Positions 44,450 through 56,376 are shown, numbered from the stretch's first letter. The stretch: DNA of 64,000 nt from Macrotis lagotis (GCF_037893015.1 NC_133665.1:102205937-102269936); one strand, 5' to 3'. The notes: generated from the sequence alone by a model not told the origin. A program made the numbers and translations.

Positions 44450-45197
44450 CCTCGGCGCTATCAACACTACTCTTCATTAGGCCGCAGGGCAGGCGTTGTC
44501 CACCCTGGGGCAGGGGCAGTTAGCCGTGAGGTGACCCTATAGGATCTCAAATGCCCTAACTAGAGGGCGCCACGCGTCAAGGCATCTCGGGCTCTTCTTG
44601 CTCCCGCGCCCGTGGCCGTGGCCGTGACCGTGACCCTTGCATCGCTTGCCCTGGTCGGGCCTGGCCCCCCCAGCCCGAGGACAGACACCCGGTTCTCTAG
44701 CTACAATGTCTGCTAGGTTTGATCTTCCACCTTGGGCTTAGAGAATTTATTTTAATTAAGGATCTGAAAAGCAGATGGAAGACATAAAGCCAAGTCGGGC
44801 CCGGGGATGCGGGAACAGCAGGAAGTTCAAGGACGGGAAACTGAGGCTCAGGGAGGAGCGCGCCAACACCCGCTCAGCGCTCTCTTTATTAGGGTGACCT
44901 AAGTATCTGCGTCCCAGGTCGCTTTCGGGGGCAATAACTTCAACTATAAGCTTGCCCAGGGCAGGAAGGCTTCCACTTCTCTCAAGCAGCGGCGGAAGCT
45001 CCTCACAACTTAGTATGCGGCTGCGGATAACGCGATTGGCTGGAGGATTGATTGACAGCCGCGAAGACACCGCCCCTCCCACCCCTCATTGGGCGCTCTC
45101 GGCAGGTGGGCGGGTCAGAGCGGGGGGGGGTAGGTGGGGGAGGGGAAGAGCGCTGCGGCCTTCTCCTCCAGGAAGGGGGACGGAGCTGCTCTACAAG
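44450..45197 (+). promoter_or_regulatory. IBA57: CpG-island promoter of IBA57
   Basis: CpG-rich, TATA-less sequence ending at the IBA57 start. Two inverted CCAAT boxes (ATTGG at 45035-45039 and 45088-45092), a GC-box-like accgcccctccc (45069-45080) and a G-rich run at 45121-45146 fit a housekeeping promoter. In human a divergent non-coding transcript starts beside IBA57, so bidirectional activity is possible. A six-base tandem (ccgtgg/ccgtga, 44609-44635) lies upstream. Confidence 0.7.
44557..44570 (+). promoter_or_regulatory. CTCF-like motif
   Basis: TAACTAGAGGGCGC agrees with 12 of 14 positions of the CTCF core consensus CCASYAGRKGGCRS, including the AGRKGGCRS half. It lies at the left edge of the IBA57 CpG island. 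Confidence 0.45.
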
Positions 45198-45538
45198 ATG
45201 GCTGCGGCGGCGCTGCTCCGCTGGGCGGGTCCGGGCCTCTGCCATTCCGCGTGGGGGCTGCCCTTTGGTAAGGGGCTGAGGCTCCGCCTGAGCCTGAGCC
45301 GCGGCAGCGGCGGGAAAGGCGGCGACGGTTGGTTGTACTTCCCGCTGCGCGATCGCAACACGCTGCGCGTGCACGGGCCCGAAGCGGAGCCGTTCCTTCT
45401 GGGGCTGTTGACCAATGAACTGCCGCGACCGGGTCTTGGGGGCGGAGCGGAGTCCCCGGCGCCGGCCCCGGCGCGCGCGCACTACGCTCACTTCCTCAAC
45501 GTCAAGGGCCGGACGCTCTATGACGTCATCCTCTATAG
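45198..45538 (+). CDS. IBA57: IBA57 exon 1 (mitochondrial iron-sulfur assembly factor)
   Basis: IBA57 works with ISCA1 and ISCA2 in the mitochondrial matrix in the late step that makes 4Fe-4S clusters for aconitase, lipoate synthase and respiratory complexes. This exon gives residues 1-113. An Arg-rich, acid-free N-terminus (MAAAALLRWAGPGL...) is a typical matrix presequence. RVHGPEAEPFLLGLLTNELP (57-76) and FLNVKGRTLYDVILY (99-113) match human IBA57 and the GcvT-like folate-binding fold. Exon ends at tctatag|gtgcg with two bases of a split codon. Start chosen by homology and a good context (aagATGg); the frame is open upstream to an earlier ATG at 45015 inside the promoter, probably not used. 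Confidence 0.96.
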
Positions 45539-48500
45539 GTGCGATGGGGTTGGCGGGTAGGAGGCTGGACGAGACCACTCTTAAGACGGGGGGGGATTAC
45601 TCTACCAAGCCGTTCTATGTGGTTGGAGGGGGGGCGGAGGAAGAGAGGGATTATTAGTGCTTTTTACTAATAATCATATTAATGATAGCTGACATTTATT
45701 GCTTCTTGAGTGCGTCACGTTCATTTCATTTGACCTTTTAACCTTTTAACAAACCCGCGAAAGGAAAAGTGTCAGCTTCACTTATTGAGAGAGAGCGTCA
45801 CTTGGGCCAGCTGACCTGAGTTCAAGTTCTGCGCCAGTACATCCTTGCTGTGTGACCCAGGGTAGCCCACTCAACTTGGTGACCTTGGACGTGGACCACC
45901 CTCTCAGTCTTTAAGAAGAGCTGCCTGCACTGATAAAGTGGTTTCCTCATACCGATGAAAGGGCAGTTTCCTATCCCTAATAGTGATCATAAGCATTTGT
46001 GTAGAGCTCACTATGTTCCAGACACTACAGTTGTCAGCTCATTTGATCCTCAAAGCAACTCTGTGAGGTAGGTGCTATTATTATCCCCATTTTACAGATG
46101 AGGAAACTGAGGCAAACATTGGTTGTGACTTGCTCAGGTCTGCCTCATGACATTCTCTATTCCCCAAAGTATTTTGTTTTGTTGTGTTTTTTTTTTTGGA
46201 GTGGAATGGGATTAGGTGACTTGCTCAAGGTCACACAGCTCTTAAGTATCAAGTGTCTGGATCTGAATTTGAACTCGGGTCTACCTGACTTCAGGCCTGC
46301 CACATAGCTGCTCCAAGGATCTCAGGATTTGGCCTTGGACCTTGGAGATTATCCCTCCAATCCCCCTCACTTTATAATCCCCAAAGCTCTCCGGCTCACT
46401 AGTTTGTCTGGCATTGCACTGTGGGACCACCCTCCACCCCCTTCCCCCATCCTCCAACTTGTAAGCCCTTCAGCGGGGTCACTTTGGTATCAGAGCCCTC
46501 CATGTGAGTGTTTAGGGGTCTGGAGAAGGGCCTCAAACACTGAGCTTTAGCAAAGTTCAAGGTTTATCAGTCAAGCATTTATTAAAGGTCTGGCTGTTCT
46601 CCCAGGCATTTTGCTAGCCCGAGGCAAGAAAACAGTCCCTGCCTGTGGATATTCCTTTTATGCATCAAAGTGTGCACCACGGGCTGGAGAGTGGAAGGTC
46701 TTTATCTGTGGGTGTGCAGGGCAGCTTCTCCTCCAGTTTATCAGCCCAGCACAGGGGAGGCCAGGCTGGGCTGGGCCCGATCTGTTGCCTTAGATGTGCA
46801 TCAGCTTCCCTGACGAGCCAGCCCAGCTGTAGGCCTCTTTGGAGAAATGGAAAGAGCTCCGAAGGAAGAGTCAGGAGTCCAGCATTCCCCCTGGTACTCT
46901 TAGTCCCTGTGTAGCTGTGGGACTGGGGCAAGTCACTTCACCTCTAGACCTCAGTTTAACTATTTGCTAAATGGACTTGATCTTGCACCAACAGACCTCA
47001 CAGGCTTATTTATAAGGAAAGCAGCTTCTAAAGCTTAAAGGACTAGAGAGATGAGCTCTGTCTTCATTTTTAACTTTGTTGTCATTATTGGAAAGATTGA
47101 GACATATTGGAGAAAAAAATGAAAGCTCACCTGATCAAGGACTAACCCAAAGATAGCCTAGAGCCAGCAAGAGAGGAAGTGCTATGAATAACCAGAAAAA
47201 GGAAAGGTTTCCTGGAAAAGGGGACCCTGAAATATGTGTTGGAGGATGAGGAGGTTGGTTTAGTTTTTTTATGTTTAAAAAGGCTGCTTATTGTCAGGGC
47301 CTGGTAATTGAAGTCCAACCTCTTCTTGATACTTTTGTAAACCCCAGTAAGTGGTCTTTTTTTTATCTCCACTAAAAAATAGTTTGGATCTTTTTTATTG
47401 TGTAAATTTTGAATTTCATTGTTCTTGCCCTTTCAAGGGATTTTTTCCTTCTTATGAACCTGAAAAACATGTGTGAAGAACATATAAAATTGTATATTAA
47501 TCTCTGTCACACATACACAATCTGTCTTTTAAAAATGTATATTAAATTTATCTAAGTACTAACTAAACCGTTCCACTCATCAAGGTCCTATTCCAAACTT
47601 TCTTCTCTTCTCTAGTCTTTGGTTTTGTTTTTTCTGGTTTTAAGGTATTTTTTCTGGCCTTCTCTTGTTAAAACAAGTGCCATAGAGATGAGCAAAATCA
47701 ATTCATAAATTGGCCAAGCTCTGCAGATGCCTCCCCCTCCCCTCTCATCATCATCATCTCTGGGCCAGGAGGTGGGAAACATGCTTCATCATTAGTCTTC
47801 TGGAGTTGTGATTGGACTTCACAATGACTGGAGTTCTTAAGTTTAGAATGGGCTATTTTCCTTTGCATTATTATAGTCATCATATAAGTTTGTCTCGTGG
47901 TGCTGCTGATCTCCTTCATCTTCTCTTCATGCAGATGTTCTCCAGTGGTGATTATTAAGCCCCTACCTTGTGCTGCACCAAGCATGGTGGTCCTGGGGTG
48001 ACAGTGATGGATATGACACAGACCTTGCTTTCAGGAAGCTTATAATTTACTGAGGGAAAGAGAGACAAGTGCCCAATAGTTGTGAGAAAAGTGCCAGGGA
48101 TTGACAATGAGCCTGAGTAGGCAGTATTCTTTCCATCTAGTTATCTTTATCTTTCAACAGTCGTTACTTGTTCTGACCTCAGTGGCCAAGTAGGGCCGTC
48201 TCATCCCTCTGACACGGGACAGTTCTTCAGATATTTTAAGAAAGTGATTGGTCTTTTCCATTTATGTCCGCAGGTCCAGATAGAGAGTGCTGTAGTGATT
48301 CCGAGGAGAGAAATCTTGAAAAGACTGGACTTGTCAAAGATAAGGCTTCCATAGAAGAGACAGGCTTGCAGCGGGCCATATAGAATGGGGAAGAATTGGA
48401 TAGATAGAGATGGGAGAGAGAAAAGTTCTGTGGAGGGGCATTTATGGAGATGCCCAAATTAATTTTGTTTGACTATAGTACTTGTTATGAGGGAAGACAA

Positions 48501-49675
48501 GTAGGTGGGTGGGGTGGTGACATGGGAAGATAGTGATGAAGAAGAAAACTTTGGGCTTAAAAGAAGGGGGGGTGGGATTTCAGCCAAAGTGGTAGGGGTC
48601 CTTTTCAGGTGTAGTAGGTAGTAGTAGCTAGGATGGAGGAGAGTAGACTGGAATGGAAAGGGTGTGAAAGGGAGCAGCTGCTCCCTGGACTAAATCTACA
48701 ATTCTAATATTCTAACATTTAAATGTAAGGTCTTACACTTGACCTAAAAAAAAAATCCATTTAATAAACATAAGATCAGGGTATAGCCATTTATATGGGG
48801 CAGGGAATATGAAAGTTGTCGAGTATCTGAAGGATCTTGTCAAGAAAAACTGGTCTTGTTCTTCTCAGCCCCAGTGGGGGAAAAGAAGGAGCAATGGATG
48901 GAATGTTGCCGAGGCTGATTTCAGCTTGATTAAGAAAATGCTGTCTGCCTTTGAGAAGGACTTCTTTGGGAGCTGTGGATTGCCTTTCTCACAGAGACCT
49001 TCATGCATATTTTTGATGGCAATTGTTTAGGAATTATATTGGAATTAAATCAACTCTGGGGTCCTCTGAGGTCCCTTCCTGCTCCAAGCTTTTGTGATTC
49101 TGTGACTTGGAGTCCAGAGACCTGGCTAATTGTATGACCCTGGGTCACTCTGACTCAGTTTACTTATCTGTAACATAGAGATTACATACCATGTGATTCA
49201 TGGACTCATTGTAAGGAAACACTTTGTAAACCTTCAAGTGCTGTATAGATGTCAGTTAGACCAGGCTGAGCAGAGAAGGAGCTTGAGCTAGGCCTTGTAC
49301 AATAGATAGGAATTTATGGACAGAGGAAGTGTGAGGGCCTCTGAGGCAAGAATTATGGAGTATAGGTTGGTTTACTTGTCCAGACTCTAGCATACCTTTA
49401 GAGGATGAGGATTAATCTAGAATAATGTCAGGGTTTAAAAAGAACTTTATCATCTGATCCAACATTCTCATTTTACATGTGGGGAAACTGAGACCCAGAG
49501 AGAATCTTTTCAAAGGTCATTCAGTTACTGGGTTCATCCCTGGGTTTTAGGAAGGACCTTAATAAACTATTGAGTATATAGAGAGCACACTCAGGATGGT
49601 GAAGGCCTTGAGTATAACAGAAAAGAATCAGTTAAGGGAATTGGTGGATGGGTGAGGGTGGGGCCAGGCTCAAGA
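45539..49675 (+). other. IBA57 intron 1, first part
   Basis: Intron 1 spans 45539-63063. This part has old CORE-SINEs at about 45795-45905 (+) and 46005-46140 (-), a tRNA-like SINE (listed), and an old repeat at about 47940-48120. No supported exon. Confidence 0.6.
46185..46317 (-). mobile_element. diverged tRNA-like SINE
   Basis: Blocks gtgacttgctcaaggtcaca, agtgtctggatctgaatttg and cctgccacatagctgctcc, after a T-run; older than the WSINE1 copies. Confidence 0.75.
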
Positions 49676-49688
49676 ATAGTTTCCTTTA

Positions 49689-49854
49689 TTTATTTTATTT
49701 TTTATTTTTTTAGATTTTTCAAGGCAATGGGGTTAAGTGGCTTGCCCAAGGCCACACGGCTAGGTAATTATTAAGTGTCTGAGGTCAGATTTGAACCCAG
49801 GTACTCCTAACTCCAAGGCCGGTGCTCTATCCACTGTGCCATCTAGCCGCCCCG
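49689..49854 (-). mobile_element. WSINE1-type SINE
   Basis: Full reverse-strand copy with the duplication ATAGTTTYCTTTA at 49676-49688 and 49855-49867. Confidence 0.95.
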
Positions 49855-49867
49855 ATAGTTTTCTTTA

Positions 49868-50475
49868 AATAGTCAAAGATCTACCACATGAAAAAGGGGA
49901 TCAGACTCATTCTGCTCATTCCAGAGTGCCAAAGATGCTCTTAGTTTATAGTCCTCATATAAGCAAGGAGTTCCCAACTGCTGATGGTAGCCCATGTAGA
50001 AGGGGCAGGCTGTGGGCTTCCCTGTCCTGGAAGCCTTCCTGCGAAGGCCGGTTGCCACTCGATGGGGTTATCATGGAGTGACTTCTTGTTTAGAGCCAGA
50101 GCTTTTGCCTGGCCCTTGTCTTCCATTAGCCAGGGCTGCAACCACGTGGCATCCTGGGGCACCAGTGCCACCCAGTGGCCAATACAGAGTCTGGCCTCAG
50201 TCTTACTTGTGCCTACTGATGTGGACCATCTGGCCTTAGGATTTGGTGCCATCCATTTAGAGCTGCAGCCTAAGGCCATACAGCTTGTAAGAGTCAATGT
50301 AGACTGGTACCCTGTTCTTCTGACAGTGAATCCAGTGAATTTCCTACCACTTGATGCTTCCTCCCCTGAAATGATCAGTGGCCCAAGGCAGCAAGTCTAG
50401 AAGGGAGCCCTCACTGGAAATTTTGGAGCATAATAAAGCATAATAACTACTTACTAGTTTGCGTCATGACAATAA
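49868..50475. other. unassigned intronic stretch with open frames on both strands
   Basis: Open frames of 138 codons (+, 49984-50400) and 118 codons (-, 49941-50297) overlap. Neither resembles IBA57 or a protein I can name. Composition is less AT-rich than the flanks, as in an old retrosequence. Called unassigned. Confidence 0.35.
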
Positions 50476-50479
50476 TAAT

Positions 50480-50750
50480 GGTGATGATTATAATAGCTAG
50501 CATTTCTATATAGTACTAAATTTAACATCTGAAAAGTGCTTTACAAAAATTCTCTCATTTGACCTCACTTTAACCCCAGGAAGGATGTACTATTATTAGC
50601 CCCATTTTACAGATGAGGAAACTGAGGCATGCAAAGTTAAGTGATTTGCCCATGGTCACACAGCTAAGTGTCTAAGGTTAGATTTGAACTCAAGTCTTCC
50701 TGACTCCAAACCCAGTATTCTATCCACTATTCTACTTACCTACCTCAATT
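50480..50750 (-). mobile_element. CORE-SINE (MIR/MON1-like)
   Basis: Blocks aaaagtgctttacaaaaatt, gccccattttacagatgagg, gcccatggtcacacagctaa and ctgactccaaacccagtatt in order; near full length. A second, more decayed piece lies at about 50985-51150. Confidence 0.8.
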
Positions 50751-51419
50751 TTGTAACTTTTTGCCAGTTCTACCTCATAGGGGAAAATTCTTTTTGAATT
50801 CATCAAAAATCCAGTAGAGAAAAATCTAATATTTCATGACATTCTCATTATTATAGCTCCAATTTCTTTAGTACTTTACAGTATATGTATACTATATTTT
50901 CTTTTAGCAGTCCCTATAAAGGAGGTAGTACAAGGATAATTATCTTCCTTTTACAAATGAACAAACTGAAGTAAAGTAGTATTCATCAGTATTTGTATAA
51001 CACTTTACAGTTTATAAGCTATTTTACATACATCATCTTATAATATCACTGTGAGGTAAATAGTGCAGGTTTAATTGTCCCTGGTTACAGATAACAAAAC
51101 TGAAGCCTGGAAAGGTTTTTAGACAGTTTGTCCAAAGTCACACCCTCCACCCTACCACTTTAAGAGTCCCGATTTGCCCAGAGAGAGCTCTCCTCTGACA
51201 TAGTCCTGTAACCCCATACCTTATTAAGATTTTTTTTTCAAGAGCTGACATAGTCAAAAAATTCATCCCTGGCATCTAGTGATACACCCCTTCACATGTA
51301 GCTGAGCTAGTTCTCGAATGTACAAGGCACAGTTCATTGCCAGACGTGTCCTGAAAGCTATTTCAGCATGGTAGGACTTGTGAGAACTTGCAGTCCCCTG
51401 GCATTGCCTCTAAGAGTCC

Positions 51420-53060
51420 AGGCTCACCTCTGCAACCCAGTGAGATATCAGAAAAGGATTCCCAGGGTCACAGCTCTCTGAACCTCAAAGATCCAGAGGT
51501 GCCCAAACCCAGGAGGATTCAACATGAGACCTCTCAGGAGGCAGAGCCTTGACTCAGTCAGAAACTAGAGCAAGAGATACAAGTAAATCAAAGAAAACAA
51601 CTACCAATATAAAAGCATTATAGATCTGGAGAATTCCCCACCCCCAACAGAAAAAATAACTACTGCAATTGCAAAGAAAGACTTAAAGGGGAAAAAATGG
51701 ATTTCCCTCAAAAACTGCATGAATATCTAGAAGAAATGAAATAATAGATTTAAAAATCAAATAAAAGCTCTAAACAATAGGAAGAAACTAAGCAATTTAG
51801 AAGAAAGTGGTAAACCCTTCACAAGAAATAGAATCCCTAAAATTAGAACAAAACAAATGACTCCACAAGACAGCAAGAAACAAAACAAAATCAAAATATT
51901 GAAATAAAAAATGTAAATTATCCGATATCAAAAAACAATTAATTCGGAATACAGGCCAAGGGGAGATCATTTAAGAGTCAGAGGACTCTATGAAAAACAT
52001 TAACTTTAAAAAAAAGCCTGAACACTCTATTTCAAGAAATCCTAAAAATTTCTCAGATCTATTAAAAGTAGAAGGCAGACTGGAAGGATTTGCATGAATT
52101 GATGCTGAGTAAGATGAGCAGAACCAGAAGAACATTGTACCCCCTAACAGCAACATGGGAGTGATGGACTTAATGTACTTGCTCATTCCATCAGTGCAAC
52201 AATCAGGGACAATTTTGGGGTACCTGTGATGGAGAATACCATCTGTATCCAGAGAAATACTCATGGAGTTTGAACAAAGACCAAAGACTATTATTACCTT
52301 TAATATAAAAAACAAGTTATCTCACTATGTAATTTTACTATCTCTTATACTTTATTTTTCTTTCTTTAGGATATGATTTCTCTCTCATCACATTCAACTT
52401 AGATCAATGTACACCATGGAAACAATGTAAAGACTAACAGACTGTCTTCTTGTGGGGGGTGCAGGGAGTGAAACAAGATTAGGGGTGAATTTTAAAATTG
52501 AAAATAAATAAAAATATTTCATATATATATACATATATATATATTAGAAGGCAAAGCAAAAATAGAATCTACTGTAGTATTCTCCTGAATGGGATCTCAA
52601 AAGAAAAAGTGGAATGTCATAGCCAAGGTGAAGAGCTCCTACATTGTGGAAGAAATATTGCAGGTAACTAAAAGGAAGATAACCAAGAAATTAAAGGTAG
52701 GATCACACAAGGGCTTCTTGCTTCAACTCAAAATGAGAGGTGGTCTTGAAATATACTATTCCAAAAGGCAAAGAAGACTCTTGTTACCAAAAATCACTTA
52801 CCTAGAAAAAGCTGACTATAATCTTACAAAGGGAAAAAAAAAAAACGAGCCGAATAGGACTCTGAAATATAAACACAAGTCTAGAAAAACCCATAAAGAC
52901 AAATTTATTTGGGCTGTTGAAATAGATTATCTGATAATGTGCTTATATCCTAATGGGGGAAAAGAAACAAGTGCCCCTTCAGAACCTTAATATCTTAAAA
53001 GGATATCCAGAGAACTAAAATAAGAAAAACAGAGAACCTGGGGATGGATTTGTTCTGTTC
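51420..53060 (+). mobile_element. old L1 / half-L1 5' UTR and ORF1 remains, split by an L1 tail
   Basis: Before 52077: L1 5' UTR and ORF1-like sequence (aaaagcctgaacactctatt, ttctcagatctattaaaagt, equivalent to the ORF1 stretch at 36958-37200). After 52545 the same reading resumes (agaaggcaaagcaaaaatag) and continues into a C-terminal-like ORF1 part with MGSQKKKWNVIAKVKSSYIV and LPKITYLEKADYN. The inserted L1 tail is listed separately. Decayed, with several frame breaks. Confidence 0.7.
52078..52544 (+). mobile_element. 5'-truncated L1 tail inside L1 ORF1
   Basis: Sense L1 3' end (ggatttgcatgaattgatgc, tcattccatcagtgcaacaa, gtacaccatggaaacaatgt, then A-rich and AT-rich tail) flanked by TAGAAGGCA at 52069-52077 and 52545-52553. 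Joining the flanks restores ORF1. Same L1 family as 23317, 57569 and 61810. Confidence 0.88.
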
Positions 53061-53077
53061 TGTAGAATAAAAAGTGC

Positions 53078-54230
53078 TGAGAGGCAGTGCCAAGACGGCG
53101 GAATAAAGGCAAGGACTAACCCAGTCTCTCCCCCAAACTTTCCAAATACCTTTAAATAATGAATCTAACGAATCCTAGAGTGGTAGAACCCACAAAAAGA
53201 TGGACCAGTCCAAGACAACTTAGAAGGTTGGCAAGAAAGTCTGTTGTGCCAGGGTGAAAGAGGAGGGCAGACTGACCTCCAGCAATCTGGGAACAGACAG
53301 CTGGACCTCTGAATCAGTGACTGCAGTGGTAGTTTCCTCATCTCTGGGCCCACAGATGCCAAAAAAAGTCAGCAGGAAAGGTCTACAGCATCAGGGTGAG
53401 GGGAACCAGTTCAGGGCAGACCATGGCCCCATGGCCCACAGATGGGGCCCCAGCAAACCAGGAGCAGGCCTTGGGGCAAGGGAGGCAGCAGCCGCTTCCA
53501 GAGCTCTGGGTCCACAGATGGTCAGGGGGGAGATTACAGGGATCTCTTTGCCAATATTCGAATCTTGGGCCAGACCCAGAGCAAAAAGGAGCCATGACCC
53601 CCAGAGCTTGCTGCTTCAGGGGAGCAGGGACCCCCTCATAGTTCCAGGGCAGAGAAGAGAGCTTGTGGTCACTCACAGATTAGAGCACAGGCCAGATAGT
53701 AAACCTCATTTTAGAGCATACCACCTTGGAAAGACTGAAAACTTGCAGATCTCTAGAAGTATCTCTGAAAACAACTACACAAAACCTCAGAGACTTGGCA
53801 CAGTGCACCCTCCACCCTGGAAGCAGTTTTATTTTAACAAGGAGTTAATAATCAAGTCATAGACTGAGAAAACAAGCAAACAAAAAAATCTGACCACAGA
53901 AAGTTGTTACGGTAACAAGGAAAATCAAGACATGCCATCAGAAGATTTCAAAATCAAAGCTCCTGCATCCAAACCCTCCAAGAAAAATATGAATTCCTCT
54001 CAGGCTATGGAACAGTTCAAAGTAAGAGAAGTAGAGGAAAAATTGGGAAGAGTAGGCCAAATGGTAAAAGAGGTCCAAAAAAAGCCAGTGAGGAGAAGAA
54101 GGTCTTAAAAAGCAGAATTGACCAATTGGAAAAAAGAGGCCCAAGAATTAAAAAGAGAAGGGAAAAAAAGGAGGAAGAATGGAATGGAACTCACAATTTC
54201 TCATAATTGAAGTACATGAAAAGAGTATAA
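53078..54230 (+). mobile_element. L1 5' UTR and start of ORF1, 3'-truncated
   Basis: Begins with the L1 5' hallmark (gccaagacggcggaataaag) and runs through the marsupial L1 5' UTR to ORF1-like sequence (gaagatttcaaaatcaaagc, aagaaaaatatgaattcctc, aaagcagaattgaccaattg). It stops near an AT microsatellite at 54238-54297. The 202-codon open frame at 53254-53862 lies in this 5' UTR and is not a host gene. Confidence 0.8.
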
Positions 54231-54237
54231 ACTTATT

Positions 54238-54239
54238 CA

Positions 54240-54270
<31 letters not shown>

Positions 54271-54297
54271 ATATATATATATATACATATATACACA
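54238..54297. repeat. (AT)n microsatellite
   Basis: TA-rich run with GTA and CAC interruptions. Confidence 0.95.
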
Positions 54298-54504
54298 CAA
54301 ACATAGGGAGGAAAAGATTTGGGGATAAGTTTAGAAAGAAGCACAGCTAGAACAATTTTGAAGGTAATATGTGGAGTTTATTTTTTGAAAAATTTGTATA
54401 TTTTTTTGAAGAAGCAAGTGGTGTGAAATGGAGATTTATGATTTCTTAAACAGTCCTCTTATGTTCTCTTGTGTATATAGAAATACTCTTTTCTTCATTT
54501 TTAA

Positions 54505-56340
54505 GTTCAGAATTTAATATTTTATTTTCCCCAATTACATATAAAAACAATTTTTGACATTTATTTTTTAAAATTTTTGTGTTCCAAATTATCTCCCTTC
54601 CTTCTTCCCTCCCTCATTGAGATGGCAAGAAATTTGATGTAGGTTATACAACATCTGTACTCATATAAAATATATTTGCATATTAGTCATGTTGTGAAAG
54701 AAAACAGGAAAAAACACAAAAAAGTATGCTTTAATCTGTATTCAATTGAGGAATGGCCGTTATTTCTATAAATTTGATGCAGTTTGCTAAATATTCAAGA
54801 AATGAGATCTTTATCAGAGAAATGGTGTAAAATTTTTTTCACAGTTATGATTGCTAACTAGGTATTTCCCTCCATCTTATTTTTCTCATTTTTCCTACTC
54901 TCTCTTTCTCTCCTTTTACTCTGTCCTTTCTCAAAAGTGTTTTGCTTCTGACTTTTTACCTCCCTTAATCTGGCAGCTTCCTATTTCCTCTTGCCCCCTT
55001 ATCTTATCCCTTGTCTTCTGCTTTATGGTAAGATAGATTCCTATACCCAACTGAGTTTGTATGTTATTACCTCTTTGAGCCAATTCTGATGAAAGTAAGT
55101 TTTCATGAATTCTTCCCCACATCCCCCATCTTTACCTCCACTATGAAAACTCTTTCATGCCTCCTTTATGTCAGTAACTTTACTCCATTTTACCTCTTCC
55201 CTTTCCCTTCTCCCAATGCATTCCCTTTCTTACCCCTTAATTTTATTGTTAAAAATAATCATTACTATGTTCACTTTTTAAAAATTTCTCTTATGTTTTT
55301 CCTTCCTATCTCATAATTTTCTTTCTTTTTCCTTGATCTAATTCCTCATACAGAAAAGGACTAATATGTAAACATGTTAAACACATACACAAAAATAATA
55401 ATCTCCCCATCATATTTCAAGTCCCAGAAGTACTCTCTGTATATGCATACTCCTTCTAACAGCCTAATGTTACATGTTAGAATTTAAACAGTTTAACCTT
55501 ATTCAATCTCTTATGTTTCTCTTTCCTGTTTACACTTTTATTTTTCTCTTGAGCCTTATATTTGAAAGTCAAATTTTCTATTCAACTCTAGTCTTATCAT
55601 CAGGACTACTTGAAAGTCCTCTATTCCCCTGAATGTATTCGGGGGATTCTTTTTTTTGGGGGGGTAGGTGACTCTTGGTTGTAATCCTAACTCTTTCGCC
55701 TTCCAGAATATCATATTCCAAGCCCTCTGATTCTTTTTTTTTTTTAGGTTTTTTAGGTTTTTTGCTTTTTTTGTTTTTTTTTTGCAAGGCAGTGGGGTTC
55801 AGTGGCTTGCTCAAGGCCACACAGCTAGTTAATTAAGTGTCTGAGACCAGTTTGAACTCAGGTACTCCTGACTCCAGGGCTGGTGCTGCTCTATCCACTT
55901 TGCCACCTAGATGCCCCACTCTGATTCTTTAATGTAGAAAATGCTAAATCTTGCATTATCTTGATTGTGGCTTCACATTATTTGAATTGTTTCTTTTTGA
56001 CTGCTTGCTGCTCTATTTTATCCTTGACCTGGAAAATCTGGAATTTGGCCATAAAATTCTAGGAGTTTTCATTTGGGGATCTCTGTCAAGGGGTGATCAG
56101 TGGAATCTTTCAATTTCTACAGGGATGGAGAATGTCCAATCATGGTTGTAAAAGGCCAATGAAGTCATTTGGTGTGGTGCTGCCAAGGCAACCATAGGCA
56201 GGACTCAAAATGCAATAAATCTAAACCTTTTTAGCAGTGAATTAATTAAATGTTTGACCAAATATAATAGGCTAGTTTTTAAGTTTAAGTTTTGGCAAAA
56301 GAAAGGTTTCCCACCCCTTTTCTAGAATATCAGGGCAGTA
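54505..56340 (-). mobile_element. half-L1-like element (ORF1 C-terminal part plus 3' region, no ORF2)
   Basis: The reverse strand gives decayed ORF1 C-terminal sequence (the + strand shows ggggtgatcagtggaatctt, tctggaatttggccataaaa, gaatatcatattccaagccc). This passes into a long non-ORF2 region (tgagccaattctgatgaaag; cccaatgcattccctttctt) and then the L1 3' UTR near 54505-54730. ORF1 running to 3' UTR without ORF2 is the layout of HAL1 elements, which are common in marsupials. A WSINE1 SINE is inserted at 55737-55918. Limits are approximate. Confidence 0.65.
55737..55918 (-). mobile_element. WSINE1-type SINE
   Basis: Reverse-strand copy with long T/A-rich tail and perfect 12-bp duplication CTCTGATTCTTT at 55725-55736 and 55919-55930. 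Confidence 0.95.
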
Positions 56341-56376
56341 TGTAGGATAAAAATCCACTTTAAAAATATAGAGACT

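Noticed and set aside
45003-45578. 191-codon minus-strand frame over IBA57 exon 1
   Set aside because: Shadow of a CpG-rich exon and promoter.
49941-50297. Minus-strand frame as a retroviral pol remnant
   Set aside because: Only vague resemblance; no motif clear enough to call a family.
52589-52990. 133-codon Lys-rich + frame as a host gene
   Set aside because: Fits the decayed C-terminal part of L1 ORF1 and continues the L1 piece before 52077.
53254-53862. 202-codon + frame as a possible gene
   Set aside because: It lies in recognisable L1 5' UTR sequence that starts with the gccaagacggcgg hallmark at 53089.
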